Shown: positions 25,063 through 34,785, counted from the first letter of the stretch. The stretch is 52,907 bases of DNA from Tannerella forsythia (GCF_001006485.1 NZ_JUET01000062.1:1-52907); one strand, 5' to 3'. The notes: generated from the sequence alone by a model not told the origin. Made by a program: numbers and translations.

Positions 25063-26097
25063 TTATATGGGGTTGTGAATTACCGACAGGGGGTACTGCA
25101 TCGTCACGCAATGCAGCGATCCGTGTTGTTTGATGAGCGGCCGACAGTCAATACCTATGATTTCACGGTCGGGAAAAGCGATTTGCAACGTTTTCCGTGC
25201 AATTTCATCTTTTTCGCTTCGATAAAAAGGGACGAGCACGGCGCCGTTGATAATCAAAAAATTCGCATACGTAGCCGGTAGTCGTTTTCCTTCCTCAACG
25301 ATGCGGTCAGCCATAGGAAGTGGAAGAAGACGGTAAGGTTTTCCGTCGACGGTACGGAACCCTTTCAGTTCTTCTTCCATCATTTGCAATTCTGTGAAAT
25401 GTTCGTCCGTCTCATCGGTGCATTGCACATAAGCGATTGTCTCCGGATCACAGAAACGCGCCAACGTATCAATATGACTGTCCGTATCGTCGCCCGAAAG
25501 ATAGCCGTTTTCGAGCCAAAGGACACGGTCGAGGCCAAAGATATCTTTCAAATGGATTTCAAGTTGTTCGCGGTTCAGATATTCATTCCGATTGAGTGAT
25601 TCCAGGCATTCGGATGTTGTCAACAGCGTCCCTTTGCCATCGGACTCAAGGCTTCCTCCTTCGAGTACGAAAGGTTGCATGTTCACCACGCGAACCCCGT
25701 CGGCAAACGTTTCGGCAGCAGCAAGTGTGCGTGTAATCAGGTTATCATGATACGCCGCATATTTCATGCCCCAGCCGTTAAAGACGAAGTCGTAGACAAC
25801 TGGTTGCCCTTCGGTAAAGACAGTGATTCCTCCGTGATCGCGTGCCCATGTATCGTTCGTTTCCATCTCACGGAACATGATACGCCGTTCGTCGATCTCA
25901 CCAAGTTGGCAGCATACTTCGGTAGCGTTCCGGCATACGATCAGCAGGTTTTCACGTTTCACGATCTCGCGGGCGATGGCAACGAAGCAAGGCGTTACCT
26001 CATGAAGGATCGGCGCCCAGTCGGTTCGCTCATGCGGCCAAGTCAATTGTACGGCACTTTGTGGCTCCCATTCGGCAGGAAAAACAGTTCGATTCAT
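25063..26097 (-). CDS. aguA: Agmatine deiminase
   Basis: A 344-residue enzyme that turns agmatine into N-carbamoylputrescine. It belongs to the peptidyl-arginine deiminase fold. Signs are PHERTDWAPIL at the start, WARDHGGITVF, FVLEGGSLESDGKGTLLTT with the substrate-binding Glu, LSGDDTDSHIDTLARF with the catalytic His-Asp pair, and the nucleophile Cys330 in GSLHCVTMQYPL. Its ATG overlaps the queH stop (ATGA) and aguB starts 5 bp after its end, so the three genes are translated as a unit. Confidence 0.96.
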   Translation of the reverse strand: MNRTVFPAEWEPQSAVQLTWPHERTDWAPILHEVTPCFVAIAREIVKRENLLIVCRNATEVCCQLGEIDERRIMFREMETNDTWARDHGGITVFTEGQPVVYDFVFNGWGMKYAAYHDNLITRTLAAAETFADGVRVVNMQPFVLEGGSLESDGKGTLLTTSECLESLNRNEYLNREQLEIHLKDIFGLDRVLWLENGYLSGDDTDSHIDTLARFCDPETIAYVQCTDETDEHFTELQMMEEELKGFRTVDGKPYRLLPLPMADRIVEEGKRLPATYANFLIINGAVLVPFYRSEKDEIARKTLQIAFPDREIIGIDCRPLIKQHGSLHCVTMQYPLSVIHNPI

Positions 26098-26726
26098 TGG
26101 TTACAATAAGATAGATTGTTTGCCCTACGACTTTCCTGATTCTTTCGCGCCGAGGAAAGGCTAAATTCACAGCCACAATACGTTTGGTTATAAAAATCAT
26201 AGAACTTAATCAGGGCGTTTCGTCGTTCGCTTAGTCCGCCTTTGCGCCAATTCTGCGCCCAGAATATCAGATTCGGATATGCTGCGGCACTCGTTTGACC
26301 GGCTTCGGTAATTTGCCCAATATCCTTCCAGCGCGACGAGGCAAGTGTCGTCGTAAAGACTCCAAACCCATGTTCGTGTGCATATTTTGCCGTTGCTTGA
26401 AGGCGTACGACGAAACATTGACGACATCGTGCGCCGCGCTCCGGCTCGCGCTCCAGCCCCCGTATACGCAAAAGCCATGCCGCATGGTCATCATCAGCAT
26501 CGACAAAGGGTACCCCCATCCGATCGGCATGGCGCATCAGTTCCTCTTTACGCTTCATATACTCTTCGTGTGGAAAAATATTCGGATTACAGAAAAACAA
26601 GGTCGGATGAAGCTTCTGTTCCGCCATCCATTCGATAATGGCACCCGAACACGGTGCGCAACATGCATGCAACAGCACCTTATCCGTTCCTTCGGGAATG
26701 AAAATGGCAGGATTCGATTGTTTCAT
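26094..26726 (-). CDS. queH: Epoxyqueuosine reductase QueH
   Basis: A 210-residue protein of the QueH (former DUF208) family, which does the last step of queuosine making on tRNA with an iron-sulfur cluster. Cysteines lie in LLHACCAPCSG (Cys22, Cys23), GARCRQCFVVRL (Cys101, Cys104), and TYCGCEFSLS near the C-terminus. The start at 26726 (MKQSNPAIF) is chosen because a well-formed promoter puts the transcription start near 26758, inside the longer possible frame. It is the first gene of queH-aguA-aguB-sigma and overlaps aguA by ATGA. Confidence 0.93.
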   Translation of the reverse strand: MKQSNPAIFIPEGTDKVLLHACCAPCSGAIIEWMAEQKLHPTLFFCNPNIFPHEEYMKRKEELMRHADRMGVPFVDADDDHAAWLLRIRGLEREPERGARCRQCFVVRLQATAKYAHEHGFGVFTTTLASSRWKDIGQITEAGQTSAAAYPNLIFWAQNWRKGGLSERRNALIKFYDFYNQTYCGCEFSLSSARKNQESRRANNLSYCNQ

Positions 26727-26764
26727 TTTCGTCGGCAAAATGTCAAATGTTTTAATTAAGTTGG

Positions 26765-26795
26765 CAAAAATAGGGAAAAATAGGGGTATTTCCAA
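26765..26795 (-). promoter_or_regulatory. Promoter of queH-aguA-aguB
   Basis: Minus-strand TTG (26795-26793), 20 bp, then TATTTTTG (26772-26765), a full match to the Bacteroidota pattern. The expected start near 26758 gives a leader of about 31 nt before the queH ATG and settles that start. Confidence 0.65.
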
Positions 26796-26923
26796 GCAAG
26801 GCAAGCATAAAAATCACGAAGTCGCGTCTATAGCTATAAAAGACAAGGTCCCATCTGTTTCCAGACGTTATGCCAACATAAAAAAGGAAAGGATAAATAA
26901 AGAGAGAAAGTAAACAAAAAGAG

Positions 26924-26997
26924 TGACCGCGACAGGATTCAAACCTGTAACCGGCTGATCCGTAGTCAGCTACTCTATTCAGTTGAGCTACGCGGCC
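26924..26997 (-). tRNA. tRNA-Arg, anticodon ACG
   Basis: The minus strand folds into a full cloverleaf. The acceptor arm pairs GGCCGCG (26997-26991) with CGCGGTC (26931-26925), with one G-U pair, and discriminator A at 26924. The anticodon ACG (26963-26961) sits in a loop closed by a GCTGA/TCAGC stem, and the T loop reads GGTTTGAATCC. No CCA is encoded. The A of the anticodon would be changed to inosine by TadA to read CGN codons. Confidence 0.95.
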
Positions 26998-27069
26998 AAT
27001 TACTCTTTCAATATTATTTCGACGGCAAAGGTAAGGCTTTTTTTTAAACCGCCAAACAAAAAAATGATT

Positions 27070-29376
27070 TTATTCCAAAAATCTCGGATTAAAAATGAGA
27101 AATCCGATATTCAATCCCACATTAAAATCATTTTTCGGATAGCTGTATCCATTGGCAAACAGACTGACAGAGACAAAAGGCAGATTCAGAACCAGAGCCG
27201 CTTCGCCCATATACCGGAAGGTTTGGATCATCTTTCCGTAGCGAGGAATATCGGTATAAGGTTCCGGTATAAACTGCTCTTTTTCGATCGGATAAAGAGG
27301 CAGAAACCCGTATCCTTCGATACGCAGATGCAGCATTTCGTTGAAGGTAAAGACAGGTATGATACCGGCAGCAACGTACTGATTGGAACGAAAACCTTCG
27401 TTGAAGGTAATTTTACTGTGCGGCGTAGGAGCAAATGCCGGCGCCTGCAATATGGAAGCCGTATAGTTACTCATCAGATTCTTACTTGAAAGAAGCGCTT
27501 CTGCCATAACTCCGAACCGGAAACGACGACTTATCATGGAATAGTTTTCGAGTCGTCCTTTCACTTGAAGCCAGCTTTGCACGGGCTGTTTAGTGCGCTC
27601 TCCGCCCGAGGGGCGATAAGTCTCTTTCCCGGTCACGTATTGTGCTGTGAGAAAGTACTGCTTCCCTCCGGTGGGATATTGTTTTGCATTGAGCGAGTTA
27701 CTCTCAATCCGTACGGAAGTGCGAAAAAGATCATACCAGCTTTTGTCGAACTTCGACTCGGCGAACGAAATGTCACTTCGCTGATAATAATCATCGCTCA
27801 ATCGTCCGTATCCCAATCCGAATTCCGCTTTAGCTTTCGTCATAAAAGGAAGTCCAAGTTTAAGTTTGACAAATTTCTCGCGTTTTTTAATAAAGGCGGG
27901 AAGAAGGTCTTCATAGAACAACGACTGATTTTGCATGTATTTGCGGTACGAGAAAACGGCTTGAAGATGCAGATACATCGGAATGGAAGTTTGTAGATAA
28001 GCACGTCCGTTCAGGGAGACTCCACTGAATGAGTTTCCCATCTGCACATTTGCATTGAGGTCGACGGCCTGTTCGCCGAGACTCTGATAATCTAAGCCGA
28101 GAAACAGCTGGTTTGCCTGATGAGAAGAGATATTTCCACCAATACTGACGTTTAGTTCTTCTCCGATTTTAATATCGAGGTACAGATCGAAGTTCTGATT
28201 TTTACGGTTATATACGGCATGAGGAATGATTTCTTTGATTTTCGAATCCGAAAGCATCTTGAAATAAGCTTGTTTGAATTCCTCCATTGAGAATTCGCCG
28301 TTGATATCGCGATGCAGTTGTTCACGCACATAGCGACGCTGGGCTTCGGTCACACCCGTGATGTAAATATTTCCGAATTTGAGGGGGGGGAGACTTTCTT
28401 TATATGCCTTACGACGTGTGTTAAGTTCGCTTTGCGGCACTTCTCTAAGTACACGCTGTCTGATGGAGTCGATCATTTCGAGTGTACGTCGATAGCCGAT
28501 GTCCATCAGCTCTTTCGCACGTTGAAAATCGAGCAGTGAGACATTCGGAAAGTTGAACTGTAACATCATGCCGTCTTCTTCGTCCACATGATAATCGGTG
28601 GCTTGCATGACCATCGTTTCGATCTGTTTCATCGGATCGGTCGATGGTTTGGCAGCTCCGGCCACAGATGATCCGAAAATAAAATCAGGGTCGAAATCCG
28701 ACTTCATGACATCGACCGGGAAATTATCATAAATCCCTCCGTCGAAAAGGGGGACACCATCTTTCCAGACAGGTTTGAAGAAGAACGGAAACGTCATGGA
28801 CGAACGCACGGCTTCGCACAAATCGCCATTCCGCCAGATGATGGCCTTTTTATTATACACATCGGAGCTGATGCAGCGAAACGGAACGAAGAGATGGTCG
28901 AAATTCCATCCCGACTTGGCCGTAGACTGTGCGTATAGAGCCATGAAAGCCTGATTCATTTGGATGGGATTGATGATACTTTGCGGAAGGAGATTGGTAC
29001 GGATCTGCATGGAATCGGAGAAATCGATGGAGAAGTGCATGAAATCCGGTGTATCGTCAGGTTTCTTAAAGTAGTAGACATACTCGTCTTCGACAGTTCC
29101 TTTCTGCCAGTAGCCGAACTCGTCCGAGAGCATCAATTCCAGCATCTCGTCGGCTGTATAGCCCATAGCATAGAGGCTACCCACAATCGCCCCGATGGAG
29201 GTTCCCGCCACATAATCGATCGGGATGTTATTTTCTTCGAGCGCTTTGATCACCCCCAGATGGGCAGCACCTTTCGCTCCGCCACCACTCAAAACAAGTC
29301 CTACGGTCTGCGCCTTGAGTTCGGGCAGGCAAAATGTCATCCACAAAAGGCAAAGTATTTTCAGACGTTTCATCAT
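27070..29376 (-). CDS. Patatin-like phospholipase with outer-membrane barrel
   Basis: A 768-residue secreted protein. A signal peptide (MMKRLKILCLLWMTFCLPELKA) is followed by a patatin domain: oxyanion GGGAKG at 31-36, nucleophile Ser60 in AGTSIGAIVG, and Asp212 in FDGGIYDNFPVD. Residues about 330-420 look like a POTRA-type unit (GNIYITGVTEAQRRYVRE), and the last 350 residues alternate like beta strands and end FNPRFLE, with a terminal aromatic region. This layout matches patatin proteins that thread through their own barrel (PlpD-like, type Vd) or stay in the outer membrane. It follows nadE by 11 bp. Confidence 0.88.
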   Translation of the reverse strand: MMKRLKILCLLWMTFCLPELKAQTVGLVLSGGGAKGAAHLGVIKALEENNIPIDYVAGTSIGAIVGSLYAMGYTADEMLELMLSDEFGYWQKGTVEDEYVYYFKKPDDTPDFMHFSIDFSDSMQIRTNLLPQSIINPIQMNQAFMALYAQSTAKSGWNFDHLFVPFRCISSDVYNKKAIIWRNGDLCEAVRSSMTFPFFFKPVWKDGVPLFDGGIYDNFPVDVMKSDFDPDFIFGSSVAGAAKPSTDPMKQIETMVMQATDYHVDEEDGMMLQFNFPNVSLLDFQRAKELMDIGYRRTLEMIDSIRQRVLREVPQSELNTRRKAYKESLPPLKFGNIYITGVTEAQRRYVREQLHRDINGEFSMEEFKQAYFKMLSDSKIKEIIPHAVYNRKNQNFDLYLDIKIGEELNVSIGGNISSHQANQLFLGLDYQSLGEQAVDLNANVQMGNSFSGVSLNGRAYLQTSIPMYLHLQAVFSYRKYMQNQSLFYEDLLPAFIKKREKFVKLKLGLPFMTKAKAEFGLGYGRLSDDYYQRSDISFAESKFDKSWYDLFRTSVRIESNSLNAKQYPTGGKQYFLTAQYVTGKETYRPSGGERTKQPVQSWLQVKGRLENYSMISRRFRFGVMAEALLSSKNLMSNYTASILQAPAFAPTPHSKITFNEGFRSNQYVAAGIIPVFTFNEMLHLRIEGYGFLPLYPIEKEQFIPEPYTDIPRYGKMIQTFRYMGEAALVLNLPFVSVSLFANGYSYPKNDFNVGLNIGFLIFNPRFLE

Positions 29377-29387
29377 TCTATTATACT

Positions 29388-31319
29388 CTACAGATTTTCG
29401 ACTTCTTCGAGCCAGAGCGCTGCTGAGGCATCACTGGGCATGCGCCAGTCGCCACGAGGCGAAAGGCTGACGGTACCCACTTTCGGGCCGTCGGGCATGC
29501 AGTTTCGTTTAAACTGCTGTGTGAAGAAACGGCGCACGAAGATTTGCAGCCACCGCTTGATTTCTTCGGGCGCATAGTTTTTCCCGAAAGCCTGGCGGGC
29601 TAAAAAAAATATCTTGGCCGGCGATGCGCCGAAGCGTATCAAGTGATAGATGAAGAAGTCGTGTAATTCATAGGGTCCGATAAGGTCTTCCGTCTTCTGG
29701 TGATTCGTATCGTCGGTACCCGCCAATAAGAGTTCGGGGCTAACGGGCGTATCGGCAATGTCAAGAAGCGTTTCGCGGGTAACCTCCCCTGCACGATGAG
29801 TGGCGATCCACTTGACCAGAGAGTGTACGAGCGTTTTAGGGATGCCGGCGTTAAGGGCATACATCGACATGTGATCGCCGTTATACGTTGTCCAGCCGAG
29901 TGCAAGTTCGGACAAATCGCCGGTACCGATAACAAGTCCGTTCTTGAGGTTGGCCAGATCCATCAGGATTTGTGTGCGCTCACGCGCCTGCACGTTTTCG
30001 TAGGTCACATTCTGTGTCACGCCGTCATGACCGATGTCTTTGAAGTGCTGTTGACAAGCGGCCTTGATTGATATCTCGTGCAGCGTGATGCCCAATGCTT
30101 CCATCAGGGCGACGGCGTTGCGGTAGGTCCGCCCGGTCGTACCGAAGCCCGGCATGGTGACGCCGTGAATCTGTTTGCGCGGCAGATTGAGGGCGTCGAA
30201 GGTCATCACCGTGGCCATCAGCGCCAGCGTGGAGTCCAACCCGCCGGATACGCCGATGACGGCATGCTTGATCTGCGTGTGCACTAGCCTCTTGGCCAAC
30301 GCATTCGTTTGGATGCGGAATATTTCGTTGCAACGTTCGTCATATTCGGCACCGGTCGAGGGAACGAACGGATGCGGATCGATGAAACGTGTCAGGGCAG
30401 TTTCTTTTCTTTCGGGCAAGCGTAAGGGAACGCACAGCGGTTCACCACAGCGTAATACGGAAGCGCCTTTTGAAAAGTTCGTCTTCACGAGCCGATCGTG
30501 ACACAGCGCTGCGACATCAATCTCGCTGATGAGCAGTTTCTCGTTCAACGAGAAACGATCCGACTCGCCCAGCATCGTCCCGTTCTCGGCGATAAAAGCC
30601 TTTCCGGCATAGACAAGGTCGGTCGTCGACTCGCCGAACCCCGCCGAGGCATACACATAGCCCGCCGCGCAGCGTGCCGACTGTTGCCGGATCAGCATCT
30701 TCAAATCATCGTTCTTTCCCGTCTGTTCACTGCCGGCCGAGAGATTAAGGATAATGTTCGCTCCCTGCAAGGCCATCACCGAGCTGGGCGGGACAGGCAT
30801 CCGGATATCTTCGCCGATCTCGATCCCTACGGCTACGGAGCCGGAGGTAAAGAGCAAACGCGGCGCCATCGGGCAGGTCGTCGCGCCGATGCGAGCGGTT
30901 CGCGTCGTTACGTCTTCGCCCGAGGTGAACCACCGCGTCTCCTGAAACTCCCCGCAGTCGGGCAAGTATGTTTTCGGTACGGCTCCGAGGATTTCGCCGC
31001 GATGAAAAACGACAGCCGCATTGAGCAAGCGATTCTCAACCGCCAGCGGCATCCCCACAACACATACGACATCAACGGCTTTCGTACGTTGCACGAGTTC
31101 CAGCAGCGCCTGTTCGGCTTCGCGCAGCAGGCATTCCTGCATAAACAAATCCATGCACGTATATCCGGTCACAGACAGTTCGGGGAACACGATCCACTGT
31201 ACGCCCTGCTCTTCCGCCCGGCGAATCATCTGTTCGATCTGCGCCGTATTGTAATGGCAGTCGGCCACCCGTACCGGCGGCACACCGGCCGCTACTTTCA
31301 CATATCCGTATTTCATCAT
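29388..31319 (-). CDS. nadE: NAD synthetase, glutamine-hydrolysing type, catalytic Cys replaced by Gly
   Basis: A 643-residue fusion of a nitrilase-like glutaminase and an ammonia-using synthetase (deamido-NAD to NAD). Start at 31319 (MMKYGYVKVAAGVP); upstream in-frame sequence runs through a palindromic element and is not counted. In the glutaminase Glu47 (VFPELSVTGYTC) and Lys116 (VPKTYLP) are present, but the site that reads EICED in relatives is EIGED: codon GGC at 30813-30815 gives Gly169 where Cys is needed. The synthetase part is intact, with SGGLDS at 358-363 and FRRFFTQQFKRNCMPDGPKVG. So the protein may depend on free ammonia, unless the base is a sequencing error. Confidence 0.93.
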   Translation of the reverse strand: MMKYGYVKVAAGVPPVRVADCHYNTAQIEQMIRRAEEQGVQWIVFPELSVTGYTCMDLFMQECLLREAEQALLELVQRTKAVDVVCVVGMPLAVENRLLNAAVVFHRGEILGAVPKTYLPDCGEFQETRWFTSGEDVTTRTARIGATTCPMAPRLLFTSGSVAVGIEIGEDIRMPVPPSSVMALQGANIILNLSAGSEQTGKNDDLKMLIRQQSARCAAGYVYASAGFGESTTDLVYAGKAFIAENGTMLGESDRFSLNEKLLISEIDVAALCHDRLVKTNFSKGASVLRCGEPLCVPLRLPERKETALTRFIDPHPFVPSTGAEYDERCNEIFRIQTNALAKRLVHTQIKHAVIGVSGGLDSTLALMATVMTFDALNLPRKQIHGVTMPGFGTTGRTYRNAVALMEALGITLHEISIKAACQQHFKDIGHDGVTQNVTYENVQARERTQILMDLANLKNGLVIGTGDLSELALGWTTYNGDHMSMYALNAGIPKTLVHSLVKWIATHRAGEVTRETLLDIADTPVSPELLLAGTDDTNHQKTEDLIGPYELHDFFIYHLIRFGASPAKIFFLARQAFGKNYAPEEIKRWLQIFVRRFFTQQFKRNCMPDGPKVGTVSLSPRGDWRMPSDASAALWLEEVENL

Positions 31320-31404
31320 CGTATCGTTTTTTTTCGGCAAAATTAGTAAAAGTCCGAACACTTCGAGGGTGTATAAAACACAATGTTTGAGACCACCCTT
31401 TTCA

Positions 31405-31523
31405 GGTGTGTCAGAATGGGTGAAATGCAAGGCGCTAAGGATGCGAGCTCGGTCACATACGTTAGTATGCTCCCTCGCTCGCATTCCGCAAGCAACGAAG
31501 CAGTTCGCCCGTTATGACACACC
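31405..31523. repeat. 119-bp near-palindromic element between glnN and nadE
   Basis: The left arm starts GGTGTGTCAGAATGGGTGAA and ends CATAC; the right arm read backward starts GGTGTGTCATAACGGGCGAA and ends GCATAC, with GTTA as the centre (31461-31464). Matching blocks (GGTGTGTCA, ATGCGAG, CATAC) cover much of both 56-59 bp arms with scattered changes. It codes for nothing sensible. It may be a small non-autonomous transposable element or a repeated extragenic palindrome; as RNA it would form a long hairpin between glnN and nadE. Confidence 0.7.
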
Positions 31524-31533
31524 GCCGTCGGGC

Positions 31534-33729
31534 TTACCGGATAAAGAGCAACTCGCGGTATTTCGGCAACGACCACATCTCGTCGTCTACAATCAGTTCC
31601 AGCTTGTCGGCATGGTAACGGATCACGTCGAAATACGGCCACACCTTATCATGGTATGCGACCGCTTTCGCATATTCGCCGGTGATTTTGTTTGCTACCT
31701 TACGCGCCTCGATCATCGCATCCACATTACGCTTAATGGCGCTTACATGTCCGGCAATTTCTTCGATCAGCGCAGCATCCATCGACGCAAGCTCTTTCGC
31801 CCGCTTGGGAGGATAAACGGCCTTGATTTTGTACACATTGTCGAGCAGCAGCGACTGGTAACGCGTAGCAATCGGGATGACATGGTTGACAGCCAGATCG
31901 CCCAGCACACGCGCCTCGATCTGAATCTTTTTCGTGTATATCTCCCATTTCACCTCGTTGCGTGCCTCAAGTTCTTTACGGCTCATCACCCCCGTCAGGG
32001 CAAACATCTCCACACTCTCGCGACTTGTGTACATGCGGAAAATTTCGGGCACACTCGTTTCGCAGTTCAGTCCTCGCTTCTTGGCTTCTTGCCGCCACTC
32101 CTCGCTGTATCCGTTGCCCTCGAAGCGAATCGGTTTCGAGATGCGGATATACTCTTTGAGCACTTCAAAGATAGCTCGTTCCTTCGTTTCGCCCTGTGCG
32201 ATCTTCGCATCGACCGACGCCTTGAACTCCATCAGTTGCGCCGCCACCGCGGCATTGAGCGCCGTCATGGCCGAGGAGCAGTTGGCCGACGATCCGACAG
32301 CGCGAAACTCAAAGCGGTTACCCGTAAAAGCAAAGGGCGATGTACGGTTACGGTCGGTATTGTCAAGCAGCACTTCCGGGATATGGGCTATGCCGAGCCG
32401 CAGCTTTTTCTTTTTATCGAGGATGATCACCTTTTCCGTCGTACTTTGCTCCATTTTATTGAGGATATCGTTCATGTGGGTGCCGAGGAAGGCGGAGATG
32501 ATGGCCGGCGGCGCTTCGTGTGCTCCCAGACGGTGCACGTTCGTAGCCGAGCTGATGGATGCCTTGAGCAAGCCGTTGTGTTTATAAACAGCCATCAGCG
32601 TATTGACGAGAAAAGTGATAAAGCGCAGATTCTCTTCCGGCGTCTTGCCCGGGGTAAGCAGTCCCACGCCTGTGTCCGTACCGATCGACCAGTTGCAGTG
32701 CTTGCCGGAGCCGTTCACGCCGGCAAACGGTTTTTCATGCAGCAACACGCGAAAGCCGTGACGACGGGCTACCTTTTTCATCAGCAACATGATCAACTGG
32801 TTCTGATCGATGGAAAGGTTCGTTTCGTTGTAGATCGGTGCCAGTTCAAACTGGTTCGGCGCCACTTCGTTGTGGCGTGTTTTGAGCGGAATACCGTATT
32901 TGCAGGCTTCAAATTCGAGGTCTTTCATATACGCCGTGACACGCGTCGGGATCGAACCGAAATAGTGATCTTCGAGTTGCTGGTTCTTGGCCGACTCATG
33001 CCCGAGCAGTGTCCGCCCGGTCATCAACAAGTCGGGGCGTGTAGCGTAAAACCCTTCGTCCACAAGAAAATATTCCTGCTCCCATCCCAGATAAGACGAC
33101 ACTTTTTTCACGTTCGGGTCGAAATAATGACACACGTCTGTCGCAGCCCTGTTGATGGCATTGACGGCTTTCAACAGCGGAGCTTTCAGGTCGAGCGCTT
33201 CACCGGTATAAGAGATGAAAATGGTGGGGATGCACAATGTGTCATCCATGACAAATGCCGGCGACGAAGGGTCCCAAGCCGTATATCCGCGCGCCTCGAA
33301 CGTGCTGCGGATGCCTCCGCTCGGAAAGCTCGACGCGTCCGGCTCCTGCTGCGCCAGCAATTTGCCGGAAAATTCTTCGGTAATGCTTTCGCCCGGCCCA
33401 TCTACGTAATCGATGAACGAGTCGTGCTTCTGCGCCGTCCCATCGGTCAACGGCTGAAACCAGTGCGTGTAGTGCGTGGCGCCCAGCTCCATCGCCCACA
33501 TCTTCATGCCTGCGGCTACATGGTCGGCAATGCCGCGGTCTAACGTCTGTCCTTTTTCCACAGCATCCTTGATGACGCTGATCGTGTCTTTCGACAGATA
33601 TTTTTTCATGACGGAATACGTAAAAACATATTTTCCGTAAAACCCGGACATCGGCCCTTCCGGCGCCTGCACATCCAGCGCTTTCTTCTTGAAAGCCTCT
33701 TCTACTGCTTTAAATCGTAACGTACTCAT
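31534..33729 (-). CDS. glnN: Glutamine synthetase type III
   Basis: A 731-residue enzyme, the large GSIII form found in Bacteroidota. It makes glutamine from glutamate, ammonia and ATP. The start FYGKYVFTYSVMKKYL and GADHxxxMGAxHYTHWFQPLT-like block (ELGATHYTHWFQPLT), YLGWEQEYFLVD, the ATP site VNGSGKHCNWS, and NRTSPFAFTGNRFEFRAVG are all present. The C-terminal 200 residues are a helical domain special to this type. It is 21 bp downstream of asnA, so the two nitrogen-assimilation genes likely share a transcript. Confidence 0.97.
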   Translation of the reverse strand: MSTLRFKAVEEAFKKKALDVQAPEGPMSGFYGKYVFTYSVMKKYLSKDTISVIKDAVEKGQTLDRGIADHVAAGMKMWAMELGATHYTHWFQPLTDGTAQKHDSFIDYVDGPGESITEEFSGKLLAQQEPDASSFPSGGIRSTFEARGYTAWDPSSPAFVMDDTLCIPTIFISYTGEALDLKAPLLKAVNAINRAATDVCHYFDPNVKKVSSYLGWEQEYFLVDEGFYATRPDLLMTGRTLLGHESAKNQQLEDHYFGSIPTRVTAYMKDLEFEACKYGIPLKTRHNEVAPNQFELAPIYNETNLSIDQNQLIMLLMKKVARRHGFRVLLHEKPFAGVNGSGKHCNWSIGTDTGVGLLTPGKTPEENLRFITFLVNTLMAVYKHNGLLKASISSATNVHRLGAHEAPPAIISAFLGTHMNDILNKMEQSTTEKVIILDKKKKLRLGIAHIPEVLLDNTDRNRTSPFAFTGNRFEFRAVGSSANCSSAMTALNAAVAAQLMEFKASVDAKIAQGETKERAIFEVLKEYIRISKPIRFEGNGYSEEWRQEAKKRGLNCETSVPEIFRMYTSRESVEMFALTGVMSRKELEARNEVKWEIYTKKIQIEARVLGDLAVNHVIPIATRYQSLLLDNVYKIKAVYPPKRAKELASMDAALIEEIAGHVSAIKRNVDAMIEARKVANKITGEYAKAVAYHDKVWPYFDVIRYHADKLELIVDDEMWSLPKYRELLFIR

Positions 33730-33750
33730 AACGACTACCGGGATTCGTTT

Positions 33751-34785
33751 TTATTTCAAAATAATATGATTTGCTCTACATTGTTCAATCATCTCGTCTG
33801 ACCATAACGACGCCTGCACCTCGCCGATATGCGCGCAGCGGAGGAAATACATGCACAAGCGCGACTGCCCGATGCCTCCCCCTATCGAAAGCGGAATCTC
33901 ACCGTTCAGCAACGCCCTGTGAAACGCCAGCGACCGGCGTTCCATGCAATTTTCAAGTTCGAGCTGACGAAGCATCGCTTCCCTGTCGACACGAATCCCC
34001 ATCGACGATATTTCGAGCGGTGCGTCGAGGACCGGGTTCCACAGGATAATGTCGCCGTTCAGTCCCCGATGCCCGTCAACCGTCGGGGTCGACCAGTCGT
34101 CGTAATCCGGAGCGCGGCCGTCATGTTTCTCGCCGTTCGAGAGGGTTGCTCCGATTCCGATGATGAAAATCGCACCGTATTTCTTCGCCGCCTCATACTC
34201 CCGGTCTTTAGGCGACATGTCCGGACAGGCAGCCAGCAACTCTTCGGCATGCAGATACGTGATCTTCTCCGGCAGAAACGGGGTAATATGCGGAAAAGAA
34301 CGGTACGTCTTTTCTTCCACCGTCTTGAGAACGCCATAAATTTGATCGACGATCATACGCAGAAAATCGAGATGACGGTCTTCGGCACGGATCGTACGCT
34401 CCCAGTCCCACTGATCAACGTAGATCGAATGAATATTGTCCAATTCCTCATCGGCGCGGATCGCGTTCATATCAGTATAAAGCCCTTCGCCGGGCGGGAT
34501 ATTGTAAAAGCCGAGCTTCATCCGTTTCCATTTAGCCAGCGAGTGCACCACTTCGGCGCGACGGTCGTTCATATCTTTAATGGGAAACGATACGGCACGC
34601 TCCACCCCGTTCAGGTCGTCATTCATCCCGGTGCCTGAAAAAACGAAGAGCGGAGCGGTTACCCGCCGCAGTTTCAATGTGGCCGCCAGTTCTTCCTGAA
34701 AAACCCGTTTCAACATTTTGATAGCCTCTTCCATATCCTCCGAAGCCAAAGTCGGCCGATAATCGGCCGGAATGTACAGTTTCAT
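33751..34785 (-). CDS. asnA: Aspartate-ammonia ligase (asparagine synthetase A)
   Basis: A 344-residue enzyme of the class II aminoacyl-tRNA synthetase fold, making asparagine from aspartate, ammonia and ATP. Signs are VTAPLFVFSGTGMNDDLNG, the VVHSLAKWKRMKLGFY block, YVDQWDWERTI, and motif-3-like LSIGGGIGQSRLCMYFL at the end. It prefers free ammonia rather than glutamine. A promoter lies about 95 bp upstream; glnN follows 21 bp downstream on the same strand. Confidence 0.97.
   Translation of the reverse strand: MKLYIPADYRPTLASEDMEEAIKMLKRVFQEELAATLKLRRVTAPLFVFSGTGMNDDLNGVERAVSFPIKDMNDRRAEVVHSLAKWKRMKLGFYNIPPGEGLYTDMNAIRADEELDNIHSIYVDQWDWERTIRAEDRHLDFLRMIVDQIYGVLKTVEEKTYRSFPHITPFLPEKITYLHAEELLAACPDMSPKDREYEAAKKYGAIFIIGIGATLSNGEKHDGRAPDYDDWSTPTVDGHRGLNGDIILWNPVLDAPLEISSMGIRVDREAMLRQLELENCMERRSLAFHRALLNGEIPLSIGGGIGQSRLCMYFLRCAHIGEVQASLWSDEMIEQCRANHIILK

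Noticed and set aside
30498-31346. 282-codon plus-strand frame opposite nadE
   Set aside because: Shadow of the nadE reading frame, rich in Arg and His as expected for an antisense frame.
31369-33543. 724-codon plus-strand frame opposite glnN
   Set aside because: Antisense shadow of a conserved 731-residue enzyme; the sequence has no sensible composition and no family signs.
33829-34638. 269-codon plus-strand frame opposite asnA
   Set aside because: Shadow of asnA.
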